Shown in pieces: positions 24,401-35,354 of a stretch of 64,000 bases of DNA. Position 1 is the first letter of the stretch. Each line of letters opens with the position of its first letter. Source of the stretch: Nocardia seriolae NBRC 15557 (GTDB lineage Bacteria; Actinomycetota; Actinomycetes; Mycobacteriales; Mycobacteriaceae); the NCBI RefSeq assembly GCF_007990715.1, contig NZ_BJWY01000012.1:1-64000 (forward strand), given 5' to 3'. The translations under genes were made by a program, and so were the position numbers. The notes beneath the pieces were generated by a model. The model had not been told where the DNA came from. It did not search any database and saw only the letters and a program-made list of their open reading frames with translations.

Positions 24401-25271
24401 GACCGGATACGGTTCCACCGAACACCACGTCGGTGCGACCGCTGAACTGTGCCAGCATGAGCGCCCACACCGATTGCAGCACGGTGTGGAGAGTCACCCC
24501 GGCCGTGGCCGCCCGATCCGCCAGCTCGCGGGCGGCGGCGGGGTCGAGGGTGAGCCATTCCTCGGCCACGGCAGCGATTTCGGTCCGCGCGCCGGGTGCG
24601 AGCAGCATGGGTTCGGCACCGGCGAGGGTGGCGGACCAGGCGGCAGCTGCCGCATCGCGGTCACGGGTTTCCAACCACGCCAGGAAATCCCGATACGAGC
24701 CCGCCGGGGTGCGGGTGGCCGCGCCGTCGGCGTAGTGGGCGAACAGGTCGGTGACCAGCAGCGGGTAGGACCAGCCGTCGAGAATCACGTGGTGGTTGGT
24801 GAGGATCAGAGCCCAATCGCCGGTTCCCATTTCGGCGACCGTGAATCGCAGTAGCGGGGCCGATGCCGGATCGAAGCGACGCCGTTTCTCCGCGGCGGCC
24901 AGGTCGGTCAATCCCGCCTCGGCGTCGGGGGTCGTCGTGAGATCGACCATCTGCCAGGGCAGTTCGATGTCCTCGCAGACCACCGCGACGGTCCGGCCAC
25001 TGCCGACGGTGGTGAACGCGCTGCGCAGCATCGGATGCCGTCGCACCAGGGCGAGCGCGGCGGCGTGGAGACGGTCGGCATCCAGGCCGCCCGCCAGCCG
25101 CAGCACCAGTTGTGCGATATAGGCGTCGGGTGCGGCGGCCTCGGTCACGCCGGAGTGGAACAGAAGTCCGGCCTGCAATGGGGTCAACGGCCAGACATCG
25201 GTCAGGGACGGATACGCCCGGTCGAGCGCGGTCACCTCGGATCGGGTCAGCCGCACCAGATCGAAGTCGGA
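5475..25271 (-). CDS. Giant NRPS, distal part: modules 3-7 with thioesterase
   Basis: This stretch encodes about 6,598 residues: five complete modules and a thioesterase, in the order C-A-T, C-A-T-E, C-A-T-E, C-A-T, C-A-T-TE. Each A domain has the YTSGSTG ATP loop and each carrier a Ser in GGDS or GGNS. The C domains read [13 protein letters not shown] (after E) or HHINADGFS (after T). No plausible ribosome site exists near its 5' end. The nearest in-frame GTG is at 25256, inside the interdomain linker. The frame stays open further upstream only as a shadow of the module-2 E domain. It is therefore best read as the continuation of the upstream NRPS frame, displaced by a one-base loss at 25272-25275. 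The assembly line works in the cytosol and releases the peptide through the TE. Confidence 0.93.
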   Translation of the reverse strand, partial: SDFDLVRLTRSEVTALDRAYPSLTDVWPLTPLQAGLLFHSGVTEAAAPDAYIAQLVLRLAGGLDADRLHAAALALVRRHPMLRSAFTTVGSGRTVAVVCEDIELPWQMVDLTTTPDAEAGLTDLAAAEKRRRFDPASAPLLRFTVAEMGTGDWALILTNHHVILDGWSYPLLVTDLFAHYADGAATRTPAGSYRDFLAWLETRDRDAAAAAWSATLAGAEPMLLAPGARTEIAAVAEEWLTLDPAAARELADRAATAGVTLHTVLQSVWALMLAQFSGRTDVVFGGTVSGRPGELPDADRAVGLFINTVPTRVRLDPAETAAQLWSRLHREQTALLDHHHLGLSEIHALTETDSLFDTVLVLESYPLDAQGIRNLTGRARLDLTEVIATDSTHYPLTCSVTVHDGMRIRLQYRPEVFDAATITAFAQRLHRVLHAVGTDPARPIRDIEALSESERERLRHWGAGSTLDLESLAPDIAPRDRTRPEGQGPTLPDLLSAAATANPDGCAVVDGDRRVSYRDLDERSDRLAQSLIRAGVSAGSVVAVGVPRSLEWVLSVWAVAKTGAAFLSLDPAHPHDRNLFMCTDSAVRMGITTSRYAHGLPQDGMSWLILDDFADTPDHPAGTVWAHTPMAGANAGTATGVAYIVYTSGSTGRPKGVEVTHSGLAGVCGAQRRRFGVGPDSRVLTVAARTFDAAIFELLLAISGAATLVVAPPEVYGGRELAELMRAERVSHAVLTPTVAAAMDPDGLDDLEVLTVAGEACPGGLVARWAGTDGAGRRRVHNLYGPAEATIWVTGTGELRAGEPIPMGSVIGGMSASVLDSWLRPVPVGVIGELYVSGPGVAQGYRGRAGLTAARFVADPFGAPGRRLYRTGDLVRWRAIECDSGTHGFEAAGSGSGAGVLEFVGRSDFQVKIRGQRLELGEIESALGEQDGVEQAVVLVRETATGARLVAYVVAAPDGAVDPVRVRRALAGRLPGFMVPDAITVLDALPLTLNGKLNKAALPEPATVRPGYRAAATPVEQIVASVYAEVLGMERVGVDDDFFVLGGNSLSATRLAARLADSLGTAVGVRDVFEASVVGELAARLGAADRAGVEGPRLRPWTRPERVPLSFAQQRMWFVNRLAPESASYSIPLVLRMSGDLESAALTAAITDVLTRHEVLRTRYPDVEGVPYQAVVPVAELAAAVDIDLTPRQVAQDRVTAAVAEVVAVGFDVAERIPLRARLFATAPRDFVLVMAVHHINADGFSITPLARDLAAAYAARCAGRQPDRSPLPVQYADYALWQRESLGAAADPDSLLARRIGYWTAQLSDLPEVVELPSDRPRPAVASHRGATCHCTVEPAVVSGLRELAADAGATTFMVFHAALAVLLSRLSGTADIAIGTPVSGRGSALLDDLVGMFVNTVVLRTRVDESLTVRELLARVRAVDLDAFAHAEIPFEHVVEAIDPPRSQAHNPLFQVMLAFHNLDPAAIELPGLAVTPSGADTGVERFDLTLTLADTPDADGAMRIDFGYATDLFDSATIIDFMARYVRVLRTLAADSAGAVRAIDILSDRERPTLETWGRTGIPDLGHLAPDATLPELLAAAVAANPDGIAVVDGERRISYRELDARSNRLARFLIGYGIGPESVLALALPRSLDWVLAVWAITKTGAGFLSLDPGHPLDRNRFLCADSGVRLGITLGGHATALPGEDVTWLIADDPAVVSEIRKHTPVAVTASDRRGVLRAGDIAYVVYTSGSTGRPKGVAVTHAGLTAVAAAHLHSYAITPDSRVLGVSARTFDAAMLEILLAVPVGATLILAPEDAYGGPALTALLREQRITHAFLTPSVVASLDPDGLDELQALTVGGEGYSARLVERWSRTDAGGSRRFFNTYGPTETTVIAMISRELRAGDPLELGTGIPGIGVLVLDGALRPVPVGVVGELYLSGAGLARGYRGRAGRTASRFVANPLGTAGDRLYRTGDLVRWVAGETGSGTLVFVGRSDFQVKVRGQRLEPGEVETALCELDGVRQAVVVVHDSGSAVRLVGYVAAATGSTLRPETIRAAVGDRLPRYLVPDVIMVLGELPLTATGKVDRRALPEPVFAPQEFRAPTTPGEEVVAGVFAEVLGVERVGADDDFFALGGDSIVSIQVVAKARARGVCFGPRDVFEQRTPARLAACAQTSDTGGASLAELAGGGTGELPLLPVARWMVEWGKGFERFDQHVVLRLPAGVDEAELVATIAAVLDRHDMLRSRLRCDDAGQWSMQVAPAGAVDPAWLLHRRALAADIDVHTAAGRAAVTEIAAAELDSALDWLDPRDGVMVQFVWLEPAADVPGWLLVVAHHLVVDGVSWRVLVPDLMTALTQSAAGGVPALAPVGTSMRRWAHGLAAAACEPMRVGALDFWRSVVAGTDPAVGGRELDAELDTAATLEQIELRLPEPVTRALLSRVPAAFHGGVNDGLLAGLAVAVRMWRARRGIDDPSVLIRLEGHGREEQVVPGADLSRTVGWFTSMFPVRFDLDGIDIEDAAGDAVAAAVFSVKETLRSIPDKGIGYGLLRYLNDETAALLPDRMPGRIGFNYLGRVSRADVGADGPHGGLGELTAAPDPDMPVTAALDISAIVIDDRLQAAICFPRTLLDPAEVRELADLWTQALTAIAEHAETPGAGGHSPSDFALAPLTPADIADLEHAHPALTDVWPVTPLQAGLLFHAHLAGADAEPDSYVAQLILHLSGGLDPARLREAATALVGRHEGLRTSFTTVGNGATVAVVRGDAELSWHVVDLTDSADPASALTELSAAEKAAPFDLATGPLLRFTVARLAADRWALILTNHHIILDGWSYPLLLTELFTAYTGQHPGRTPGSYRDYLAWLTTRDHEAALSAWDVALDGIEPTLIAGDTGPGGTAIAERTLALDESGTRALVSAAAAAGVTVNTVLQSAWALLMAQLTGRTDVVFGATVSGRPGELPDAAHTLGLFINTIPTRVRLDPAETVAALWTRLHREQAALLDHHHVGLRDIHARTGTDALFDTLMVLESYPVDLNDIEHALGDGDLAITRVNAADATHYPLSCTAMLRDTLGILLQYRAELFDADTVAAHGERLRAILLAIAGDPSAPVRDIGRDLDRAGLLGFETLGETATAPMMLTDVLASAVAADPDGEAVADADVRITYRELEQRSNRLARFLIGRGAGPETVVAVGLPRSADWVAAVWAIAKTGAAFVSVDPAHPAERNRFVCTDSGARCVLTRGEFELEVPGVESIRIDELDLSELDATTSIEGDRAAAPHPANVAYVVYTSGSTGQPKGVAVSHSGLAALVADHRRRCAVEPRSRVLAVAARTFDAAILELLLAASGGATLVVAPPEVYGGAPLWELLREQRVSHAFLTPAVAASLDSAGLDELRVVLTGGDRFGPQLVSRWAGTDTARRRRVHNLYGPAEATIWVTGAPLLPGRPIEIGGPIAGTAVAVLDPWLRPVPAGAVGELYLAGPDVARGYRGRAGLTASRFIANPFGAPGGLLYRTGDLVRVGIGETGSGTLEFVGRSDFQVKVRGQRLEPGEIEAALCEQTGIEQAVVVVHTPASGTGGRLVGYVTLAAGCTLDGELIRHRVGQRLPAYLVPDAVMVLEELPLTATGKIDRRNLPEPVFPHTDFRAPATPVEELLAEVFAQVLGLERVGADDDFFALGGDSIVSIQLVTQARGRGVVFGPRDVFEQRTPARLARRARSAEDGTSGLAELPGGGVGELPLWPVARWMVEWGGGFDRFDQHVVLRLLARVSGPQMSAALGALLDHHDMLRSRLRRGDTGEWSMLVAPAGNVDIAEVLRRRVIEGEVETEAGRRRVADIAAAELDSALGELDPQGGSVIRCVLLEPANGAPGWLLVVAHHLVIDGVSWRVLVPDLMTALEQLTAGSTPALAPVGTSMRAWAHGLAAAASDPIRLGELDFWRAMASGPDPVLGARELDPARDTAATLDQVSVELTEPVTRALTVRIPAIFHGGVTDGLLAGLAVAVRIWRARRGLDEPSVLIRMEGHGREEQVVPGAELSRTVGWFTTMFPVRLDLPGEDPGIDTETMAAAVFSVKETLRSIPDKGIGYGLLRYLDTETAAALPDRMPGRIGFNYLGRVSGPASDGIDGGLGELAVPADPAMAVTVPLDVSALVIDDRLRATFRFPRTLLDAADIEELARLWTDAVTALADLAETPGAGGHSPSDFDLITLTRPEIAALERAYPALSEIWPVTPLQAGLLFHARLAEGSDGIDLYAAQVVLRLSGAADPERLRDAAAALVRCNPVLRTAFTTTTAGTSVAVVCDDIELPWRVVDLTDHADPEASLAELAAADKAERFDLTVAPLLRFTVARLGEERWALILTDHHVILDGWSWPLLVTDLFTRYATGTDTGVAAGSYRDFLAWSATHDHAAARSAWSAALAGAEPSLIAEPATGTGAVVDRSVVIDAAGTAALQAAAAAAGVTLNTVLQSAWALIVAQLTGRADVVFGTTVSGRPADLPGAERTIGLFINTIPTRVRLEPGETVTALWTRIHAEQAALLDHQHLGLAEIHELTGNETLFDTAMVLESYPVDAQHVQQVAGHGDLELTGVDGTDSTHYPLSCTVIAQDTLRIRLQYRPDLLDAEPVDALAGRLRVLLGALARDPSLPVREIPVLPDAERAVLLDEWGRGGADPLGGTGMPGATLPELLAAAAAANPGGKAVIEGDDTMSYRALDERSNRLAHHLIGCGAGPETVVAIGLPRSSEWVVAVWAVAKTGAAFLTVDPAHPLEHNGFVCADSAAHLGITVAGAAGALPDADMAWLILDDPQTAAMIGDCPAGPVTDAVRGRAIRPQNTAYVIYTSGSTGRPKGVAVTHAGLAALVSDHAGHCAVEPDSAVLAVAARTFDAALLELLLAMSGGAALVVAPPDVYGGPALWELMRGRRVSHAFLTPAVAASVDPAGLDDLRVLLTGGDQSSSQLVTSWWGTDAAGLRRMRNMYGPAEATIWVTGSELSPGKQIGIGGPITGMRALVLDGWLRPVPVGVVGELYVSGPGVAQGYRGRAGLTASRFVADPFGTAGARLYRTGDLVRWMADDAAGESGSRTGQLVYVGRSDFQVKVRGQRLELGEVESALRELDGVGQAVVVQRSGESDTAGARLAGYVVPRPGHQRDPETLRRTVAQRLPRFMVPDAILVLAALPLTSSGKVDRKALPEPVFATREFREPATPIERTVARIFADVLRIERVGREDDFFELGGNSLSATRLAARLADEVGVPVTVRDAFDATTVGDLALVLSARIQSSAGTRDLAGIGGGVARIGRPRLEPKARPDRVPLSFAQQRMWFVNRFAPESVSYSIPLVLRLSGALDVEALSAAIMDVLSRHEVLRTRYPDIDGVPYQVVVPVAELADAVDIDLAPRVVDEPKTADAVADVMSTGFDVAERIPLRVRLLSVGPEEFVLVMVVHHINADGFSMAPLARDLASAYAARCGGRQPDRSPLPVQYADYALWQRELLGSADDPESTLSQQLRYWRDRLAELPETLELPADRPRPAVASHRGETYAFTVEPAVVSGLQRVAQTHGCTVFMVFHTALAIVLSRLSGSTDIAVGTPVSGRGSAQLDDLVGMFVNTIVLRTRVDESLSFADLLARVRGTDLDAFAHAEIPFEQVVEALDPPRSQAHHPLFQVMLGFHNLDRVRLELPGVAVSTSGADIGVERFDLTLTLTDTPDERGAIPVGMSYATDLFDPPTIMRLARRLRKVLTAVAEDPSRVVRDIDILSVRERERVLHEWGGADRADAPAVTLPALLAAAVAANPEGVAVVDGGRAVSYRELDERSNRLARQLIGLGAGPEQVVAIGLPRSFEWVLAVWAIAKTGAAFVSVDPAHPADRNGYVCADAGVHVGITTDRCRAALPSDVVWTVPGGPEAASLSNGGARSGVEPNTVPHTGNTAYVMYTSGSTGRPKGVEVTHAGLAALVADHRGRSAPQPDSRVLAVAARTFDAALLELLLAVSAGATLVVAPADVYGGQPLTDLMRAGRVTHAFLTPSVALTLDPAELEQLRVVLTGGDRCPQRLVTQWSGTDAAGLRRVHNLYGPAEATIWATGAELTPDAAIEIGGPIAGTAAVVLDAFLRPVPVGVVGELYLSGPGVARGYRGRAGLTAARFIADPFGAPGERLYRTGDLVRWATDETGRGTGTLVFVGRSDFQVKVRGQRLEPGEVEAALTELPGIEQAAVTVSDGEKTGAATRLVGYVVPEPGFAADPAAIRRTLAERLPGYLVPDVVRVLGELPLTATGKVDRRALPEPDPAPRRFRAPATQLEQLVADIFAEVLEADRVGADDDFFALGGNSLTAVRVVSLIRSRTGRQLQFSQLFSDATPAAVARILERGPGAMDISLGVLTPLCSTGTRPPLFCVHPGGGLAWVYGSLVAHLDADRPVYGLQDPHIVADETRPESIAAYADRYVRELLDRFPGTTYNLLGWSLGGQIAHAMAVRLQELGHPVGLLAIVDATPEAGVAETPDPTPQDVATAVTRILAGWQHALDLTEIPDIDNLDDFYALLTDRIAATGILTPQQIRRVLDSFSRPLPYTPGRYSGDAVLFTAAREPGRHHLTETWRPHITGRIDRISIDEWHTGMLNAERAAQIAPLLNSRLRLPAADE
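9490..12755 (-). other. NRPS module 6: DCL-type C, A, T
   Basis: The DCL condensation domain (HHVILDGWS) accepts the D residue from module 5. The code D-A-L-F-L-G-M-I-W-K differs from modules 2, 5 and 7 only at position 322. The GGNS carrier lacks an epimerase, giving an L residue. Confidence 0.8.
12756..17340 (-). other. NRPS module 5: DCL-type C, A, T, E
   Basis: A DCL condensation domain ([21 protein letters not shown]) follows the module-4 epimerase as expected. The code D-A-L-F-L-G-L-I-W-K is identical to modules 2 and 7. A GGDS carrier and E domain predict a D residue. Confidence 0.8.
17341..21989 (-). other. NRPS module 4: LCL-type C, A, T, E
   Basis: [11 protein letters not shown] and HHINADGFS mark an LCL condensation domain. 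The code is D-A-L-F-T-G-T-V-I-K, and motif A5 is TYGPTETT rather than the LYGPAEAT of its neighbours, so this is the most distinct A domain after module 1. A GGDS carrier and an E domain give a D residue at position 4. Confidence 0.8.
21990..25271 (-). other. NRPS module 3: DCL-type C, A, T
   Basis: The C domain opens with [12 protein letters not shown] and HHVILDGWS, the DCL class, matching the D-residue made by module 2. The code is D-A-F-V-T-A-L-I-W-K, unlike the other modules at four to five positions. The carrier is GGNS type without epimerase, so residue 3 stays L. Confidence 0.8.
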
Positions 25272-28200
25272 GGGGAATGCCCACCCGCGCCGGGGGTTTC
25301 GGCGTGCTCGGCGATCGCGGTCAGGGCCCGGGTCCACAGGGCGGCCAGCTCTTCGACCTCCGAGGGGTCGAGCAGAGTGCGCGGGAAGCGGAAGTCGGCG
25401 CGCAGTCGATCGCCGACCACGATCGCGTTGATATCCACTGCCAGGGTGACCGGCAGCGCGGGATCCGGGGCGATCTCCACTTCGCCCGCACCGGTGTCGA
25501 TTCCACTCGCGTCGGCGTCGGTGGCCGATACCCGGCCCAGATAGTTGAAGCCGATCCGGCCCGGCATGCGATCCGGCAGCGCCGCCGCGGTCTCGTCGTT
25601 CAGGTACCGCAGCAGCCCGTAGCCGATGCCCTTGTCCGGGATCGACCGCAGCGTCTCCTTGACCGAGAACACCGCCGCCGCAACCGCATCCCCGCCGAGA
25701 CCATCCCCGCACTCGATGCCGTCCAGGTCGAATCGCACCGGGAACACGGAAGTGAACCAGCCGACCGTCCGCGACAGATCCGCACGGGGCACGGCCTGTT
25801 CCTCGCGTCCGTGGCCTTCCATCCGCACCAGCACCGAGGCATCGTCGATTCCCCGGCGTGCCCGCCACCCGCGCACGGCTACCGCCAAACCGGCCAGCAG
25901 GCCGTCGTTGACCTCGCCGTGGAAGGCGGCCGGAACGCTGGTCAGCAGCCCGCGCGTCACCGATTCGGGCAGTTCGACCCGCACCTGTTCGAGGGTGGCG
26001 GCGGTGTCGCGCGTCGGGTCCAATTCCCGTGCGCCCCAGCGTGGATCCGCGCCGTCGACCATGGCCCGCCACAGGGGCAGCTCGCCGAGCCTGGCCGGGT
26101 CCGCGGCGGCCTCCTTCAGGCCGTGTACCCAGCGCCGCATCGAGGTTCCGACCGGTTCCAGGACCGGCGTGGCACCGGTCTCGATCCGCGCGAACGCCGA
26201 CAGCAGGTCCGGGACCAGCACCCGCCACGACACGCCGTCCACCACCAGGTGATGCGCGACGACCAGCAGTCGTCCGGGCGCACCGGCGGCGGACGGCTGC
26301 CAGACGAATCGGATCACCGCGCCCGCCAGCGGATCCAGTTGCGCGGCGGCACTATTCGCCTCGGCATCGAAGTCGGCACCGGCCGTGCACCGCCGCAAGA
26401 GTGTGGTCGCGTCGATGGCGTCGGGCGACCGCACCGTCAGCGACCAGTCCCCGGTCTCGCCACGCCGCAGGCGAGATCGCAGCATGTCGTGGCGTTCCAG
26501 CACCGCGCGAATCGCCGCGAGCAGACCGGGCTCGTCCACACCGGCGGGAACCGGCACCACCACGTGCTGTTCGAACCGCTCGAATCCCCTGCCCCAGTCC
26601 AGCATCCACCGCGCCACCGGCCACAGCGGCAACTCCCCCGTCCCGCCGCCGGGCAGTTCGGCCAGGCCACCGCCGGCCTCGCCCACGATCCGGGCGCGGC
26701 CCGCCAGCCGGGCCGGGGTCCGCTGCTCGAACACATCCCGCGGACCGAACACCACGCCCCGGGCTCGGGCCTTGGACACCACCTGGATCGAGACGATGGA
26801 ATCACCGCCCAGGGCGAAGAAGTCGTCATCCGCACCGACCCGCTCCACCCCGAGCACCTCGGCGAACACCCCGGCCACGATCTCCTCGACCGGCGACGCG
26901 GGCGCACGGAATTCCCGCTGCGCGAACACCGGTTCCGGCAGTGCGCGGCGATCGATCTTGCCCGTCGCGGTCAGCGGCAGCTCCGCGAGCACCACCACTG
27001 CATCGGGCACCATGTAGGCGGGCAGCCGCTCGCTCGCGAATCGCCGGACCTGTTCGGGTTCGATCGATCGCCCCGGCCCGGCCACCACGTATCCCGCCAC
27101 CCGCGCGCTGTCGCCGTGGGTGTCGACGACGGCCACGGCCTGCTCGATGCCATCTATGGCGCACAGTACGGCCTCGATCTCGCCCAGCTCGAGGCGCTGC
27201 CCACGCACCTTCACCTGGAAATCGGAGCGGCCCACGAACTCCAGTGTGGGAGTGCCGGATTCGGATGCGGCGGCAGTGGCGGTACCGACCCAGCGCACAA
27301 GGTCGCCGGTGCGGTACAGGCGGGCACCGGGTACGCCGAAGGGGTCGGCCACGAAGCGCGCGGCCGTCGTGCCCGCCCGGTCCCGATAGCCGCGCGCCAC
27401 ACCGGGTCCCGCGACGTACAGCTCACCGACCACACCCACCGGTACCGGGCGCAGCGACGCGTCCAGGACCACGGCGCTCATGCCCGCGATCGGGCCGCCG
27501 ATCCCGATCGGCCGGTGGGGCAACAGCTCCGCACCGGTGACCCAGATGGTCGCTTCGGCGGGGCCGTACAGGTTGTGCACCCGGCGGATGCCCGCGGCAT
27601 CTGTTCCCGACCAGCGGTTCACCAGTTGCGGCGAGCACTGGTCGCCGCCGGTCAGCAGGATCCGCAGGTCGTCGAGCCCGGCCGGGTCGAGAGAGGCGGC
27701 CACCGCCGGAGTGACGAAGGCGTGGCTGATGCGCCGATCGCGCATCAGCTCCCAGAGTGGTTGTCCGCCATACACATCGGGTGGCGCGACCACCAGCGCC
27801 GCACCGCCGGACACGGCCAGCAGCAGTTCCAGGATCGCCGCGTCGAAGGTTCGGGCGGCCACGTCGAGGACACGGGAATCCGCGTCCACCGCGCAGCGCC
27901 GGGCGTGGTCGGCGACCAGGGCGGACAACCCGGCGTGGGTGACCTCCACGCCCTTGGGGCGTCCGGTCGAACCGGAGGTGTAGATGACGTAGGCGCGGTT
28001 GTCCACGCTCACCGGGCCGCGCGGGCCCATGCCGGGCTCGTTCGTACCGGCGTCGATCATCTCCACCCCGAGTCCCTCGATCCCGGCGGTATCCCGCGCC
28101 AGCACGCCGCAGGCTCCGGAATCGTTGCGCACGAACCGGTTCCGCTCTTCCGGATGCGCGGGGTCCAGCGACAGGAAGGCCGCACCGGTCTTGGTGATCG

Positions 28201-31200
28201 CCCACACCGCCAGGACCCAGTCCAGCGAGCGCGGTACTTCGATCGCGACCACCGATTCCGGACCTATCCCCCGCCCGGTCAGCGCACGCGCCAGGCGATT
28301 CGACCGTTCATCGAGGTCCCGGTAGGACATTCGGCGTTCGCCGTCGACGACGGCGTCGCCGTCCGGGTTGGCGGCGACGGCGGCGGCCAGCAGGGCCGCA
28401 AGCGTCAGGACGGGGCGATCCTGGGCACCGGCGCGGTCGGGTGCGCCGTGGCGGCCCCACTCGCCGAGAAGCGACTCCCGCTCGGACGGTGCGAGAATTT
28501 CGATGTCGCGCACCGCGATACCGGGATCGGCGGTGACCGTCGCCAGCACCCGCTGGAGCCGTCCGACCAGCGCCGCGATGGTGGCGGAGTCGAAGAGGTC
28601 GGTGGCATAGCCCAGATCGACCGGAATCGCGCCGTCGGAGCGGGGTGTGTCGGTCAGTGTGAAGGTCAGATCGAACCCCTCGATCCCGGTGTCCGCGCCC
28701 GAGGCAGTCACCACCACGTCCGGGAGTTCGAACCGGGCCGCGTCGAGATTGTGAAAGGCGAGCATCACCTGGAACAGCGGGTGATGCGCCCGGCTGCGCG
28801 GCGGATCCAGGGCCTCCACGACCTGTTCGAACGGAATATCGGTGTGCGCGAACGCATCCAGGTCGGTGCTGCGGACGTCGGAGAGCAGCGCGGTGAACGC
28901 CGCCGACTCGTCGATCCGGGTGCGCAGCACGACGGTATTGACGAACATGCCGATCAGCTCGTCCAATTCGGCCGCGCCGCGTCCGGACACCGGTGAGCCC
29001 ACGGCGATATCGGCACTGCCCGACAGCCGCGACAGCACCACCGCCAGCGCCGCGTGGAAGACCATGAACACCGTGACGCCCCGGGCCCGGGCGAGCGCCC
29101 GCATGCCGTCCACGACCGCCGGTGCGAGGACGAAACCGTGGCTCGCACCTCGATTCGAGGCCACAGCCGGGCGCGGGCGATCTGCGGGTAGCTCCAAAAC
29201 CTCCGGCAGCTCCGACAATTGCGCGGTCCAGTACCGAAGCTGTTGCGCGACGGTCGATTCCGATCCCTCCGCTGATTCGGACAGCTCGCGCTGCCACAGC
29301 GCGTAGTCCGCGTACTGCACCGGCAGTGGCTGCCAGTCCGGTTGCCGCCCGTCGTGGCGGGCCAGGTACGCGGCGGCCAGGTCCCGCGCGAGCGGCGCCA
29401 TCGAGAACCCGTCGGCATTGATGTGGTGCACCACCAGCAGCAGCACGAATTCGGTGTCGCCGGTGGTGAGCAGCCGGGCGCGCAGCGGAACCCGTTCGGC
29501 CACCTCGAAACCCGCCGAGACCACCGTGGATATGGCCGCCGCCCGCCCGGATTCGCCCACCGGGACGGCGTGCAGATCCACGTCGGCCGCCGCACACAGT
29601 TCCTCGACGGGCACCACGACCTGGAACGGCACGCCGTCCGCGTCCGGGTACCGGGTGCGCAGGACTTCGTGGCGCGCCAGCACATCCCACACCGCCGCGC
29701 CGAGCGCCGCCACGTCGAGCGGCCCGGACAAGCGGATCACCATCGGAATGTGATATGCCAGCGACTCCGGATCGAAGCGGTTCACGAACCACATCCGCTG
29801 CTGCGCGAACGACAGCGGCACCCGATCCGGCCGCGGCCGCGGCCGCAGGCGCGGCCCCTCCACGACGCTCGGAGCCGCCGCCACCCGGGCGGTCAGCAGG
29901 TCGGCCAGCTCCGTCACCACCGAGGCTTCGAAGACATCCCGGACCGCCACGGGCAGGCCGACGCCGTCCGTGAGCCGGGCCGCCAGGCGCGTGGCCGACA
30001 GCGAATTGCCGCCCAGCACGAAGAAATCGTCGTCGACGCCCACCCGCTCCACCCCGAGCACCTCGGCGTAGACGGTCGCCACCACCTCCTCGACCGGGGT
30101 GGCGGGCGCGCGGTAGGTCGCCCGCGCCGCCACCGGTTCGGGCAGGGCCGCCTTGTCGACCTTGCCGTTCACCGTCAACGGCAGCGCGTCCAGCACCATG
30201 ACCACATCCGGGACCATGTATCCGGGCAGCCGCTCGCCCAGCCGCGCCCGCAGCAGCGCGCCGAGAGCGCCCGGCGCACTCCATTTCTCGTTCGGCTCCA
30301 GCAGCTCCGAGGCGGTGTCACCGGCGTCGCCGAGCGCGGTGCGCAGCGCGGGCCGGATGGCGTACACGATGTGCAGGTCGGTGCCCACCACATTGGGCGA
30401 GACCCGCGCCTCGGCCTCGAATCCACGCTCGCCCAGCAGTTCCCGGATGCGGGCCAGCCGGTCCTCGACATCATTGACCTCGATGACCATGCGGTCGATG
30501 AGGGGCCAGTGCCGGTCCTCGATGCCGTGCAGCGCGTCGAGTTCGCTGCCCTCGACATCGAGCTTGAGCAGGTCGATGCGGGTGATCCCGAACTCGTCCA
30601 TGATGTGCGAGAGCGGGCGGATCGCGACCTGGACCTGCTCGCAGTCCAGCCGATCGGCGATCAGCTGATCGACCAGCTTGTCACCGAGATCCGCGGTCTC
30701 CGCACGGTATGCGGTGTGGATGAACTGTTGCAGGATGTCGTACTGCTCGCGGCTGTCGGTGCCGCGCCCGGAGAGCACCGACATCTCCGGGTAGTAGGTG
30801 AAGGTGTCGGTGGTGGCCTCCGCGCCGATGGCGTACGGCACCAGGGTGGCGTCCAGGTCGTGCAGGGCGGCATTGGCGCGGTACATGCGCCGCAGTTCGG
30901 GCATCGGCTCGACCGCGAAGAGCTTGATGCCGGGCGACTTCCGCTTGGCGTAGAGGGAGAACATGCCGACGTGCGCGCCGATATCGACGACGCAGCCGTC
31001 CTCGGGGATGCTCACGCCGCCGTGGCAGTATTCCTCGGTCTCGAAGATCTCCTCGTACAGAAACTCGATATTGGAGCGGTTGCGGCCGACGACCGGCATG
31101 CCATTGGGCAATTCGTGCAGTTCCTCGGCGGCTATCTCGCCCTCGCGTTGCAGCCGCAGGCATTTCGCGGCCACCGGTGCGGCGGCGGGGTCGGGAACCA

Positions 31201-33970
31201 GGTAGGCGACCAGCTGGGTGGAGGGCGCGGCCTCGGGTGGCGGGGCGGGCGCGGTGTGGGTGGTGACGACCGCGCCCGCCACGCAATCCTGTGCCGCGAG
31301 CTGGGATTCGATCTCGCCCAGTTCGATGCGGTAGCCGCGGATCTTGACCTGCTCGTCGGCGCGGCCGAGGTATTCCAGGACGCCGTCCGCGCTCCAGCGC
31401 ACCACGTCGCCGCTGCGGTACAGGCGGCCGCCCGCGGGGTCGAACGGGTCGGCGACGAAGCGTGAAGCGGTCAGCGCCGGGCGGGCCAGATACCCGCGCG
31501 CGACCTGGTGGCCCGCCACGTAGAGCTCGCCCGCGACACCGGCCGGGACCGGGCGCAGCCACGAATCCAGCACGTACACCCGCAGATTCGCCAGCGGCAC
31601 ACCGATCGGGCTGACGCCCGGCTCACCCAGCCGGTGTTCCCGGGTGAGCGGCTGTTCGGTGACGTGCACGGTGGTCTCGGTGATGCCGTACATGTTGATC
31701 AGGCGCGGCGAGTCCGGGCGCTCGAGGATGGGCCAGCGCTGAATCCGGGTGGGGTCCAGCGCCTCTCCGCCGAAGACCACCATGCGCAGCCGGGAGCCGT
31801 CGTCGCGGGTGGCACGGCGGGATTCGATGAGCGCGTAGAACGCGGACGGGGTCTGGTTGAGGATGGTCACGCCCTGCTCGACGATCAGATCCCACAGGTC
31901 CGACGGCGAGTACGCGACCTCGCGGGGCACCACGACCACGCGCCCGCCGTGCAGCAGCGCACCCCAGATCTCCCACACCGAGAAGTCGAAGGCCTGTGAG
32001 TGGCACCAGGTCCAGACATCGTCCGGGCCGAATCCGCACCACGGGCGGGTGCTCTGGAACAGGGCGGCGGCATTGGCGTGCGTGACGGCCACGCCCTTGG
32101 GGTTTCCGGTGGTGCCGGAGGTGTAGATCACGTAGGCGACATTGTCCGGGCGCGGCCCCGACGGCGCGGCCGAGCGGCCCGAGCGGTGCCCGTCGGAGTC
32201 CGCGAGGTCGACGTGCAGGCGCGGAACGTCGCTCGTGGCGACCAGTTCGGTGGTGCTGTCGTCGATGACGACGAGGGTGGGAGCCGCGTCGGCGAGGATG
32301 TAGGCGATGCGCTCGGGCGGCGAGGACGGATCCAGCGGCACGTAGGCGGCACCGGTCTCGAGCACGGCCAGCAGGGCGGTGATCAGGGGCGCGCCCTTGG
32401 GAAGCGCCAGGGCGACAAGGGTTTCCGGCCCCGCGCCGCGGTCGGCGAGGGCTTCCGCCAGGCGTCGGGCTCGCGCTTCGAGCCGCCCATAGGTGAGGCG
32501 GTCCGCACCGTCCGCGACGGCAATCGCGTCGGGGGTCGCGCCCGCCTGCCGCCGGAACATCTCGATCAGGGTCGCAGACTCGTCGATCGGCGCGGCGGTG
32601 TCGGTCCAGTCCCGCAGCACGCGCTCGCGCTCCTCGGTATCGAGCAGATCCAGCGCGCGCGCCGGCCGCGCGGGATCGGCGCCGAGCGCGGCCACGAAGT
32701 CGTGGAAGAACCGCAGGAACCGATCCAGTTGGCGCGCAAGCTCTTCCGGCGTGTACAGGTCGTGATTGGCCACGAAATCAACACGGGTGTCCGTCGCGCC
32801 CTCGTGCGCACCCGCGCCGGTGTAGACGCTCACCGAGATATCGGACACCAATCCCGGTGTCAGCACCTGCAATTGCCCCGTGACCGACCCCAGCGCGATG
32901 GTCGGGTCGAACATCATCAGGTCCACGTACGGACCGAAGACCTGGGTCTGGGGCGTGAGCCTGCCGATATCGCGGAACATGTCCTCCTGCCGATACCGCT
33001 GGCGGCGCAGCACCTCGATCAGCTGCCGCTGCGTCTCCTCGATCAGCTCGCCGACCGTGCCGCGCGGGCCGAGGCCGACGCGAAAAGGCAGGGTATTGGC
33101 CAGCATTCCGCCCGAGCGCAGCGCCGCGGTGGTGACGCGCGCGGACACCGGCAGGCTCAGCACGATGTCGTCGCCGCCGGTCATGCGGCCCAGGAACAGG
33201 CCGAAGGCCGCCAGGTACGGCACCGCCGGATTGGTGGAGGTCGCCTTGACCACGGCGTTGAGCAGCTCCGCCGTCTCCTCCGGCAGTACGCCGCTCACCG
33301 AGATCGGGTGCGCGTCGGCCTGCGCGCTCCTACCGGCCAGGCTGACCGGGGCGGGCAGGTCCGCCAGCTGCTGCCGCCAGAATTCCCGGTCGGTCTCGAA
33401 ACGCTGTGAGGCACGGTATTTTTCGTCCGCGGCGACGAGGTCGGCGAGATCCTGGGCCCGGGCCTCCGTCGGCTGCCCGCCTTCGACGGCGGCGGTGTAG
33501 CACTCGCTGACGCGGCTGAGCAGGGTCATGGCGGCCAGCCCGTCCAGCGCGATGTGATGGGCGCGCAGATACCAGCACCAGTGCCGATCGGCGACCCGCA
33601 GGACGGCGGTGGTGACCAGCCGATCACGCTGGAGATCGACGGGGCGGCGGTATTCCGCGCGCATCCAATCGTGGGCCGCCGCAATCGGATCCGCTTCCGA
33701 GCGCAGATCCTGGAAGCGCACCGGCTCGTCCAGCGGCCGATCCGCCACCTGCACGGGACCGGTGCCGGTCTCGATCACCCGCAGCCGCGCGGCCCCGAAC
33801 TCGCCCGCCACCCGCCAGAACGACGCCAGCAGCAGCTCGACATCGAGATCGCCGCGCAGGTCGATGCACAGCGCATTGGTGATGGGTGTCGGACCGGTCA
33901 GTTGTTGCGCGTACCAAATTCCCTGCTGCGCAGCCGATAACGGAAAAGGGACGGCACCGGGACCGGTCAA
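25247..33970 (-). CDS. Giant NRPS, proximal part: modules 1-2
   Basis: The 2,907-residue frame runs starter C (1-455; HHIALDG at 138-144), A1 (about 465-1280, interrupted by a methyltransferase at about 940-1235), T1 (Ser1323), C2 (1378-1840; HHINADG at 1515-1521), A2 (1857-2350), T2 (Ser2391) and E2 (2440-2890; HHLVVDG at 2573-2579, LLRYLND and GFNYLGR). Its last seven residues are out of register with every other E-C linker here, and the stop is premature. The TTG start at 33970 is supported by AGGAG five bases upstream. The gene starts 58 bases after the ACP-monooxygenase gene and is probably cotranscribed with it. The starter C domain, with FAAL and ACP upstream, implies lipo-initiation. 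Confidence 0.93.
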   Translation of the reverse strand: MTGPGAVPFPLSAAQQGIWYAQQLTGPTPITNALCIDLRGDLDVELLLASFWRVAGEFGAARLRVIETGTGPVQVADRPLDEPVRFQDLRSEADPIAAAHDWMRAEYRRPVDLQRDRLVTTAVLRVADRHWCWYLRAHHIALDGLAAMTLLSRVSECYTAAVEGGQPTEARAQDLADLVAADEKYRASQRFETDREFWRQQLADLPAPVSLAGRSAQADAHPISVSGVLPEETAELLNAVVKATSTNPAVPYLAAFGLFLGRMTGGDDIVLSLPVSARVTTAALRSGGMLANTLPFRVGLGPRGTVGELIEETQRQLIEVLRRQRYRQEDMFRDIGRLTPQTQVFGPYVDLMMFDPTIALGSVTGQLQVLTPGLVSDISVSVYTGAGAHEGATDTRVDFVANHDLYTPEELARQLDRFLRFFHDFVAALGADPARPARALDLLDTEERERVLRDWTDTAAPIDESATLIEMFRRQAGATPDAIAVADGADRLTYGRLEARARRLAEALADRGAGPETLVALALPKGAPLITALLAVLETGAAYVPLDPSSPPERIAYILADAAPTLVVIDDSTTELVATSDVPRLHVDLADSDGHRSGRSAAPSGPRPDNVAYVIYTSGTTGNPKGVAVTHANAAALFQSTRPWCGFGPDDVWTWCHSQAFDFSVWEIWGALLHGGRVVVVPREVAYSPSDLWDLIVEQGVTILNQTPSAFYALIESRRATRDDGSRLRMVVFGGEALDPTRIQRWPILERPDSPRLINMYGITETTVHVTEQPLTREHRLGEPGVSPIGVPLANLRVYVLDSWLRPVPAGVAGELYVAGHQVARGYLARPALTASRFVADPFDPAGGRLYRSGDVVRWSADGVLEYLGRADEQVKIRGYRIELGEIESQLAAQDCVAGAVVTTHTAPAPPPEAAPSTQLVAYLVPDPAAAPVAAKCLRLQREGEIAAEELHELPNGMPVVGRNRSNIEFLYEEIFETEEYCHGGVSIPEDGCVVDIGAHVGMFSLYAKRKSPGIKLFAVEPMPELRRMYRANAALHDLDATLVPYAIGAEATTDTFTYYPEMSVLSGRGTDSREQYDILQQFIHTAYRAETADLGDKLVDQLIADRLDCEQVQVAIRPLSHIMDEFGITRIDLLKLDVEGSELDALHGIEDRHWPLIDRMVIEVNDVEDRLARIRELLGERGFEAEARVSPNVVGTDLHIVYAIRPALRTALGDAGDTASELLEPNEKWSAPGALGALLRARLGERLPGYMVPDVVMVLDALPLTVNGKVDKAALPEPVAARATYRAPATPVEEVVATVYAEVLGVERVGVDDDFFVLGGNSLSATRLAARLTDGVGLPVAVRDVFEASVVTELADLLTARVAAAPSVVEGPRLRPRPRPDRVPLSFAQQRMWFVNRFDPESLAYHIPMVIRLSGPLDVAALGAAVWDVLARHEVLRTRYPDADGVPFQVVVPVEELCAAADVDLHAVPVGESGRAAAISTVVSAGFEVAERVPLRARLLTTGDTEFVLLLVVHHINADGFSMAPLARDLAAAYLARHDGRQPDWQPLPVQYADYALWQRELSESAEGSESTVAQQLRYWTAQLSELPEVLELPADRPRPAVASNRGASHGFVLAPAVVDGMRALARARGVTVFMVFHAALAVVLSRLSGSADIAVGSPVSGRGAAELDELIGMFVNTVVLRTRIDESAAFTALLSDVRSTDLDAFAHTDIPFEQVVEALDPPRSRAHHPLFQVMLAFHNLDAARFELPDVVVTASGADTGIEGFDLTFTLTDTPRSDGAIPVDLGYATDLFDSATIAALVGRLQRVLATVTADPGIAVRDIEILAPSERESLLGEWGRHGAPDRAGAQDRPVLTLAALLAAAVAANPDGDAVVDGERRMSYRDLDERSNRLARALTGRGIGPESVVAIEVPRSLDWVLAVWAITKTGAAFLSLDPAHPEERNRFVRNDSGACGVLARDTAGIEGLGVEMIDAGTNEPGMGPRGPVSVDNRAYVIYTSGSTGRPKGVEVTHAGLSALVADHARRCAVDADSRVLDVAARTFDAAILELLLAVSGGAALVVAPPDVYGGQPLWELMRDRRISHAFVTPAVAASLDPAGLDDLRILLTGGDQCSPQLVNRWSGTDAAGIRRVHNLYGPAEATIWVTGAELLPHRPIGIGGPIAGMSAVVLDASLRPVPVGVVGELYVAGPGVARGYRDRAGTTAARFVADPFGVPGARLYRTGDLVRWVGTATAAASESGTPTLEFVGRSDFQVKVRGQRLELGEIEAVLCAIDGIEQAVAVVDTHGDSARVAGYVVAGPGRSIEPEQVRRFASERLPAYMVPDAVVVLAELPLTATGKIDRRALPEPVFAQREFRAPASPVEEIVAGVFAEVLGVERVGADDDFFALGGDSIVSIQVVSKARARGVVFGPRDVFEQRTPARLAGRARIVGEAGGGLAELPGGGTGELPLWPVARWMLDWGRGFERFEQHVVVPVPAGVDEPGLLAAIRAVLERHDMLRSRLRRGETGDWSLTVRSPDAIDATTLLRRCTAGADFDAEANSAAAQLDPLAGAVIRFVWQPSAAGAPGRLLVVAHHLVVDGVSWRVLVPDLLSAFARIETGATPVLEPVGTSMRRWVHGLKEAAADPARLGELPLWRAMVDGADPRWGARELDPTRDTAATLEQVRVELPESVTRGLLTSVPAAFHGEVNDGLLAGLAVAVRGWRARRGIDDASVLVRMEGHGREEQAVPRADLSRTVGWFTSVFPVRFDLDGIECGDGLGGDAVAAAVFSVKETLRSIPDKGIGYGLLRYLNDETAAALPDRMPGRIGFNYLGRVSATDADASGIDTGAGEVEIAPDPALPVTLAVDINAIVVGDRLRADFRFPRTLLDPSEVEELAALWTRALTAIAEHAETPGAGGHSPPTSIWCG
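25272..25275 (-). other. Single-base loss in a G run that splits the NRPS frame
   Basis: The E-to-C linker is nearly the same DNA in three places. At 12753-12757 and 17339-17343 the plus strand has five G residues between GA and AAT; here it has four. Adding one G continues the linker as SPSDFDL, matching its paralogues (SPSDFAL, SPSDFDL), and turns 33970-5475 into 9,499 whole codons. A sequencing error, a true mutation or a deliberate split are all possible. Confidence 0.85.
25272..29863 (-). other. NRPS module 2: LCL-type C, A, T, E
   Basis: The C domain has the [11 protein letters not shown] start of the LCL class, consistent with an L-residue donor from module 1. The extracted code is D-A-L-F-L-G-L-I-W-K. 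I know no firm match, but it is strongly hydrophobic. The carrier is GGDS type and an E domain follows, so residue 2 should be D-configured. Confidence 0.8.
29864..33970 (-). other. NRPS module 1: starter C, A(Thr) with MT insert, T
   Basis: The C domain begins [16 protein letters not shown], an EntF-like starter type suited to accepting an acyl group. The ten-position A-domain code reads D-F-W-N-V-G-M-V-H-K, which matches the well-known threonine code (DFWNIGMVHK) at nine positions with a conservative change. The carrier is GGNS type, so no epimerase follows. Predicted residue: L-Thr, possibly methylated and N-acylated by a fatty acid. Confidence 0.82.
30266..31153 (-). other. FkbM-type methyltransferase embedded in A1
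   Basis: About 295 residues lie between core motif A8 ([12 protein letters not shown]) and A9 (LPGYMVPD) of the Thr-activating domain. They contain SAM motif I ([15 protein letters not shown]), an acidic VEPMPE strand end and [14 protein letters not shown], all hallmarks of the FkbM family, whose characterised members are mostly O-methyltransferases. Ordinary NRPS N-methyltransferase inserts belong to a different family. Interrupted A domains that O-methylate a side chain are known (for example KtzH of kutzneride biosynthesis). O-methyl-Thr is therefore a reasonable but unproven guess. Confidence 0.85.
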
Positions 33971-33975
33971 TTCTG

Positions 33976-33980
33976 CTCCT
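33976..33980 (-). promoter_or_regulatory. Ribosome binding site deciding the NRPS TTG start
   Basis: The minus strand reads AGGAG five bases before the TTG at 33970. No ATG or GTG with comparable spacing lies nearby, and the C domain begins directly after the start, so the TTG is accepted. Confidence 0.75.
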
Positions 33981-34028
33981 GCGTCTGGAAGCGAGTGGAC
34001 GGTTCTTACGCGGACGGCGCGGCGGCCT

Positions 34029-35354
34029 TCACCGCGCCGCTGTCAGGGCCCGCAGTCGCGCCAGCGCCTCGAGCCCGCCCAGCACCTCGGCGTCGGGGAT
34101 GCCGAAGTCGATCAGGCAGGCGATCTCGTCGACGCCGATCCCGCGCAGCCGGGCGACCATGGCGGCCGTGGAATCCGGGGTGCCGAACAGGCCGTTGTTG
34201 CGGTAGTAGCGTTCGAAGGCGAAGTCCAGCACCTTGACCCGGGTCTTGGCGTCGAGGCTCTCGAGCGCCTCCGACCCGCGCCGCCACAGATCGACCGAAT
34301 CCTCCAGGTAGCGCTTGAACGGGCCCTCGACGGTCCGGCGGCCCGCCGCCTCGTCGCCGCCCAGGAAGGTGTGCAGCATGACGGTGACGTGGCCGGTATC
34401 GGCCCCGTGGCCGTGCTCGGCCCGCGCCGCCCGGTAGGCGGCCAGCTTCTCCCCCAGGTCGTCCACCTCCTGGAACAGCAGCGCGGTCAGCACATTCACC
34501 CCGAGCGCACCGGCCATGGCGAAGCGCTCGACACCGCCGCTGCAGGTGAGCCAGGTCGCCAGCGCGGGCTGTACGGGGGCCGGGAAGATCCGCACCTCGC
34601 GGGTCTCGCCCACACCATTGGGCCGGGTGACCGATTCGCCGCGCCACAGCCGTCGCACGGTGTCGATGCCGGTGCGGGTCAGCTCGACCCGGTCGGCGTA
34701 GTTGTCCGGGGCGAGCACGAAATCGTCGGCGTTCCACCCGGTGGCGAAGGCCAGGTCCACGCGCCCGCCCGAGAGGTTGTCCACCGCCGACCAGTCCTCG
34801 GCGACGCGGATCGGATTGTGCAGCGGCAGCACCACACTGCCCGCCCGGATGCGCACCCGCTCGGTGGCGGCGGCCAGCGCCGCGCCCAGCACCGACGGGT
34901 TCGGGTACAGGCCGCCGAAGCTGTGGAAGTGCCGTTCCGGCAGCCAGATCGCGCGCAGTCCGTGCGCGTCGGCGAAGCGGGCGCTGTCGAGCAGCAGTTC
35001 GTAGCGGCCGCCGGCCGCATGCCGTTGTGCGTCACTGGAGAAGAACAGCAGGCTGAAGTCCATCTCGCGCCGGGGCCCGGACCCGGGCTCGTCGGCGGGC
35101 GGGTGGCCGTTTCCGCGTGCGGCGGTGGCCGTCTCGGCGACATCGGCCAGGCTCAGGCCGTCGAAGATCTCCTCGGCGGTGATCTCGGCGTCGAACCGGT
35201 CCTCCAGGATGGTCATCAGTTCCGCGGCCTTGACCGAATCCAGGCCCAGCGAGGTGAGCGGGGAGTGCGGGTCCACCGCGTCGCGCTCGAGCCGGTCGGC
35301 GGCCCACTCCACGAAGAAGTGCAGCACGGTCGCGGTCTCGGACGAGGTACTCAT
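34029..35354 (-). CDS. Acyl carrier protein fused to a luciferase-like monooxygenase
   Basis: Residues 1-85 form an acyl carrier domain with the phosphopantetheine site LGLDS (Ser40). After a proline/glycine linker, residues 95-441 form an FMN-dependent luciferase-like monooxygenase of the MupA/Atu3671 natural-product type ([33 protein letters not shown]). Such domains oxidise carrier-bound intermediates. With the FAAL just upstream, the carrier probably holds the fatty acid while the LLM hydroxylates it, and the NRPS starter C domain then takes it. The ATG overlaps the FAAL stop (ATGA, 35351-35354), showing translational coupling. GAGGAGA lies upstream. The oxidation position is not visible from sequence. 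Confidence 0.88.
   Translation of the reverse strand: MSTSSETATVLHFFVEWAADRLERDAVDPHSPLTSLGLDSVKAAELMTILEDRFDAEITAEEIFDGLSLADVAETATAARGNGHPPADEPGSGPRREMDFSLLFFSSDAQRHAAGGRYELLLDSARFADAHGLRAIWLPERHFHSFGGLYPNPSVLGAALAAATERVRIRAGSVVLPLHNPIRVAEDWSAVDNLSGGRVDLAFATGWNADDFVLAPDNYADRVELTRTGIDTVRRLWRGESVTRPNGVGETREVRIFPAPVQPALATWLTCSGGVERFAMAGALGVNVLTALLFQEVDDLGEKLAAYRAARAEHGHGADTGHVTVMLHTFLGGDEAAGRRTVEGPFKRYLEDSVDLWRRGSEALESLDAKTRVKVLDFAFERYYRNNGLFGTPDSTAAMVARLRGIGVDEIACLIDFGIPDAEVLGGLEALARLRALTAAR

Noticed and set aside
25256..25271. GTG at 25256 as a true start of a separate downstream NRPS
   Set aside because: It lies inside the conserved interdomain linker, without an AGGAG-like site, and cutting there removes linker residues kept in the paralogous junctions.
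25272..26228. Upstream extension of the distal NRPS frame by about 318 residues with an Arg/Gly-rich sequence
   Set aside because: It is the shadow frame of the module-2 E domain, lacks any NRPS motif and has no ribosome site.
25112..28996. Plus-strand open frame of 1,294 codons antisense to modules 2 and 3
   Set aside because: Same GC-rich antisense artefact; no domains, no ribosome site.
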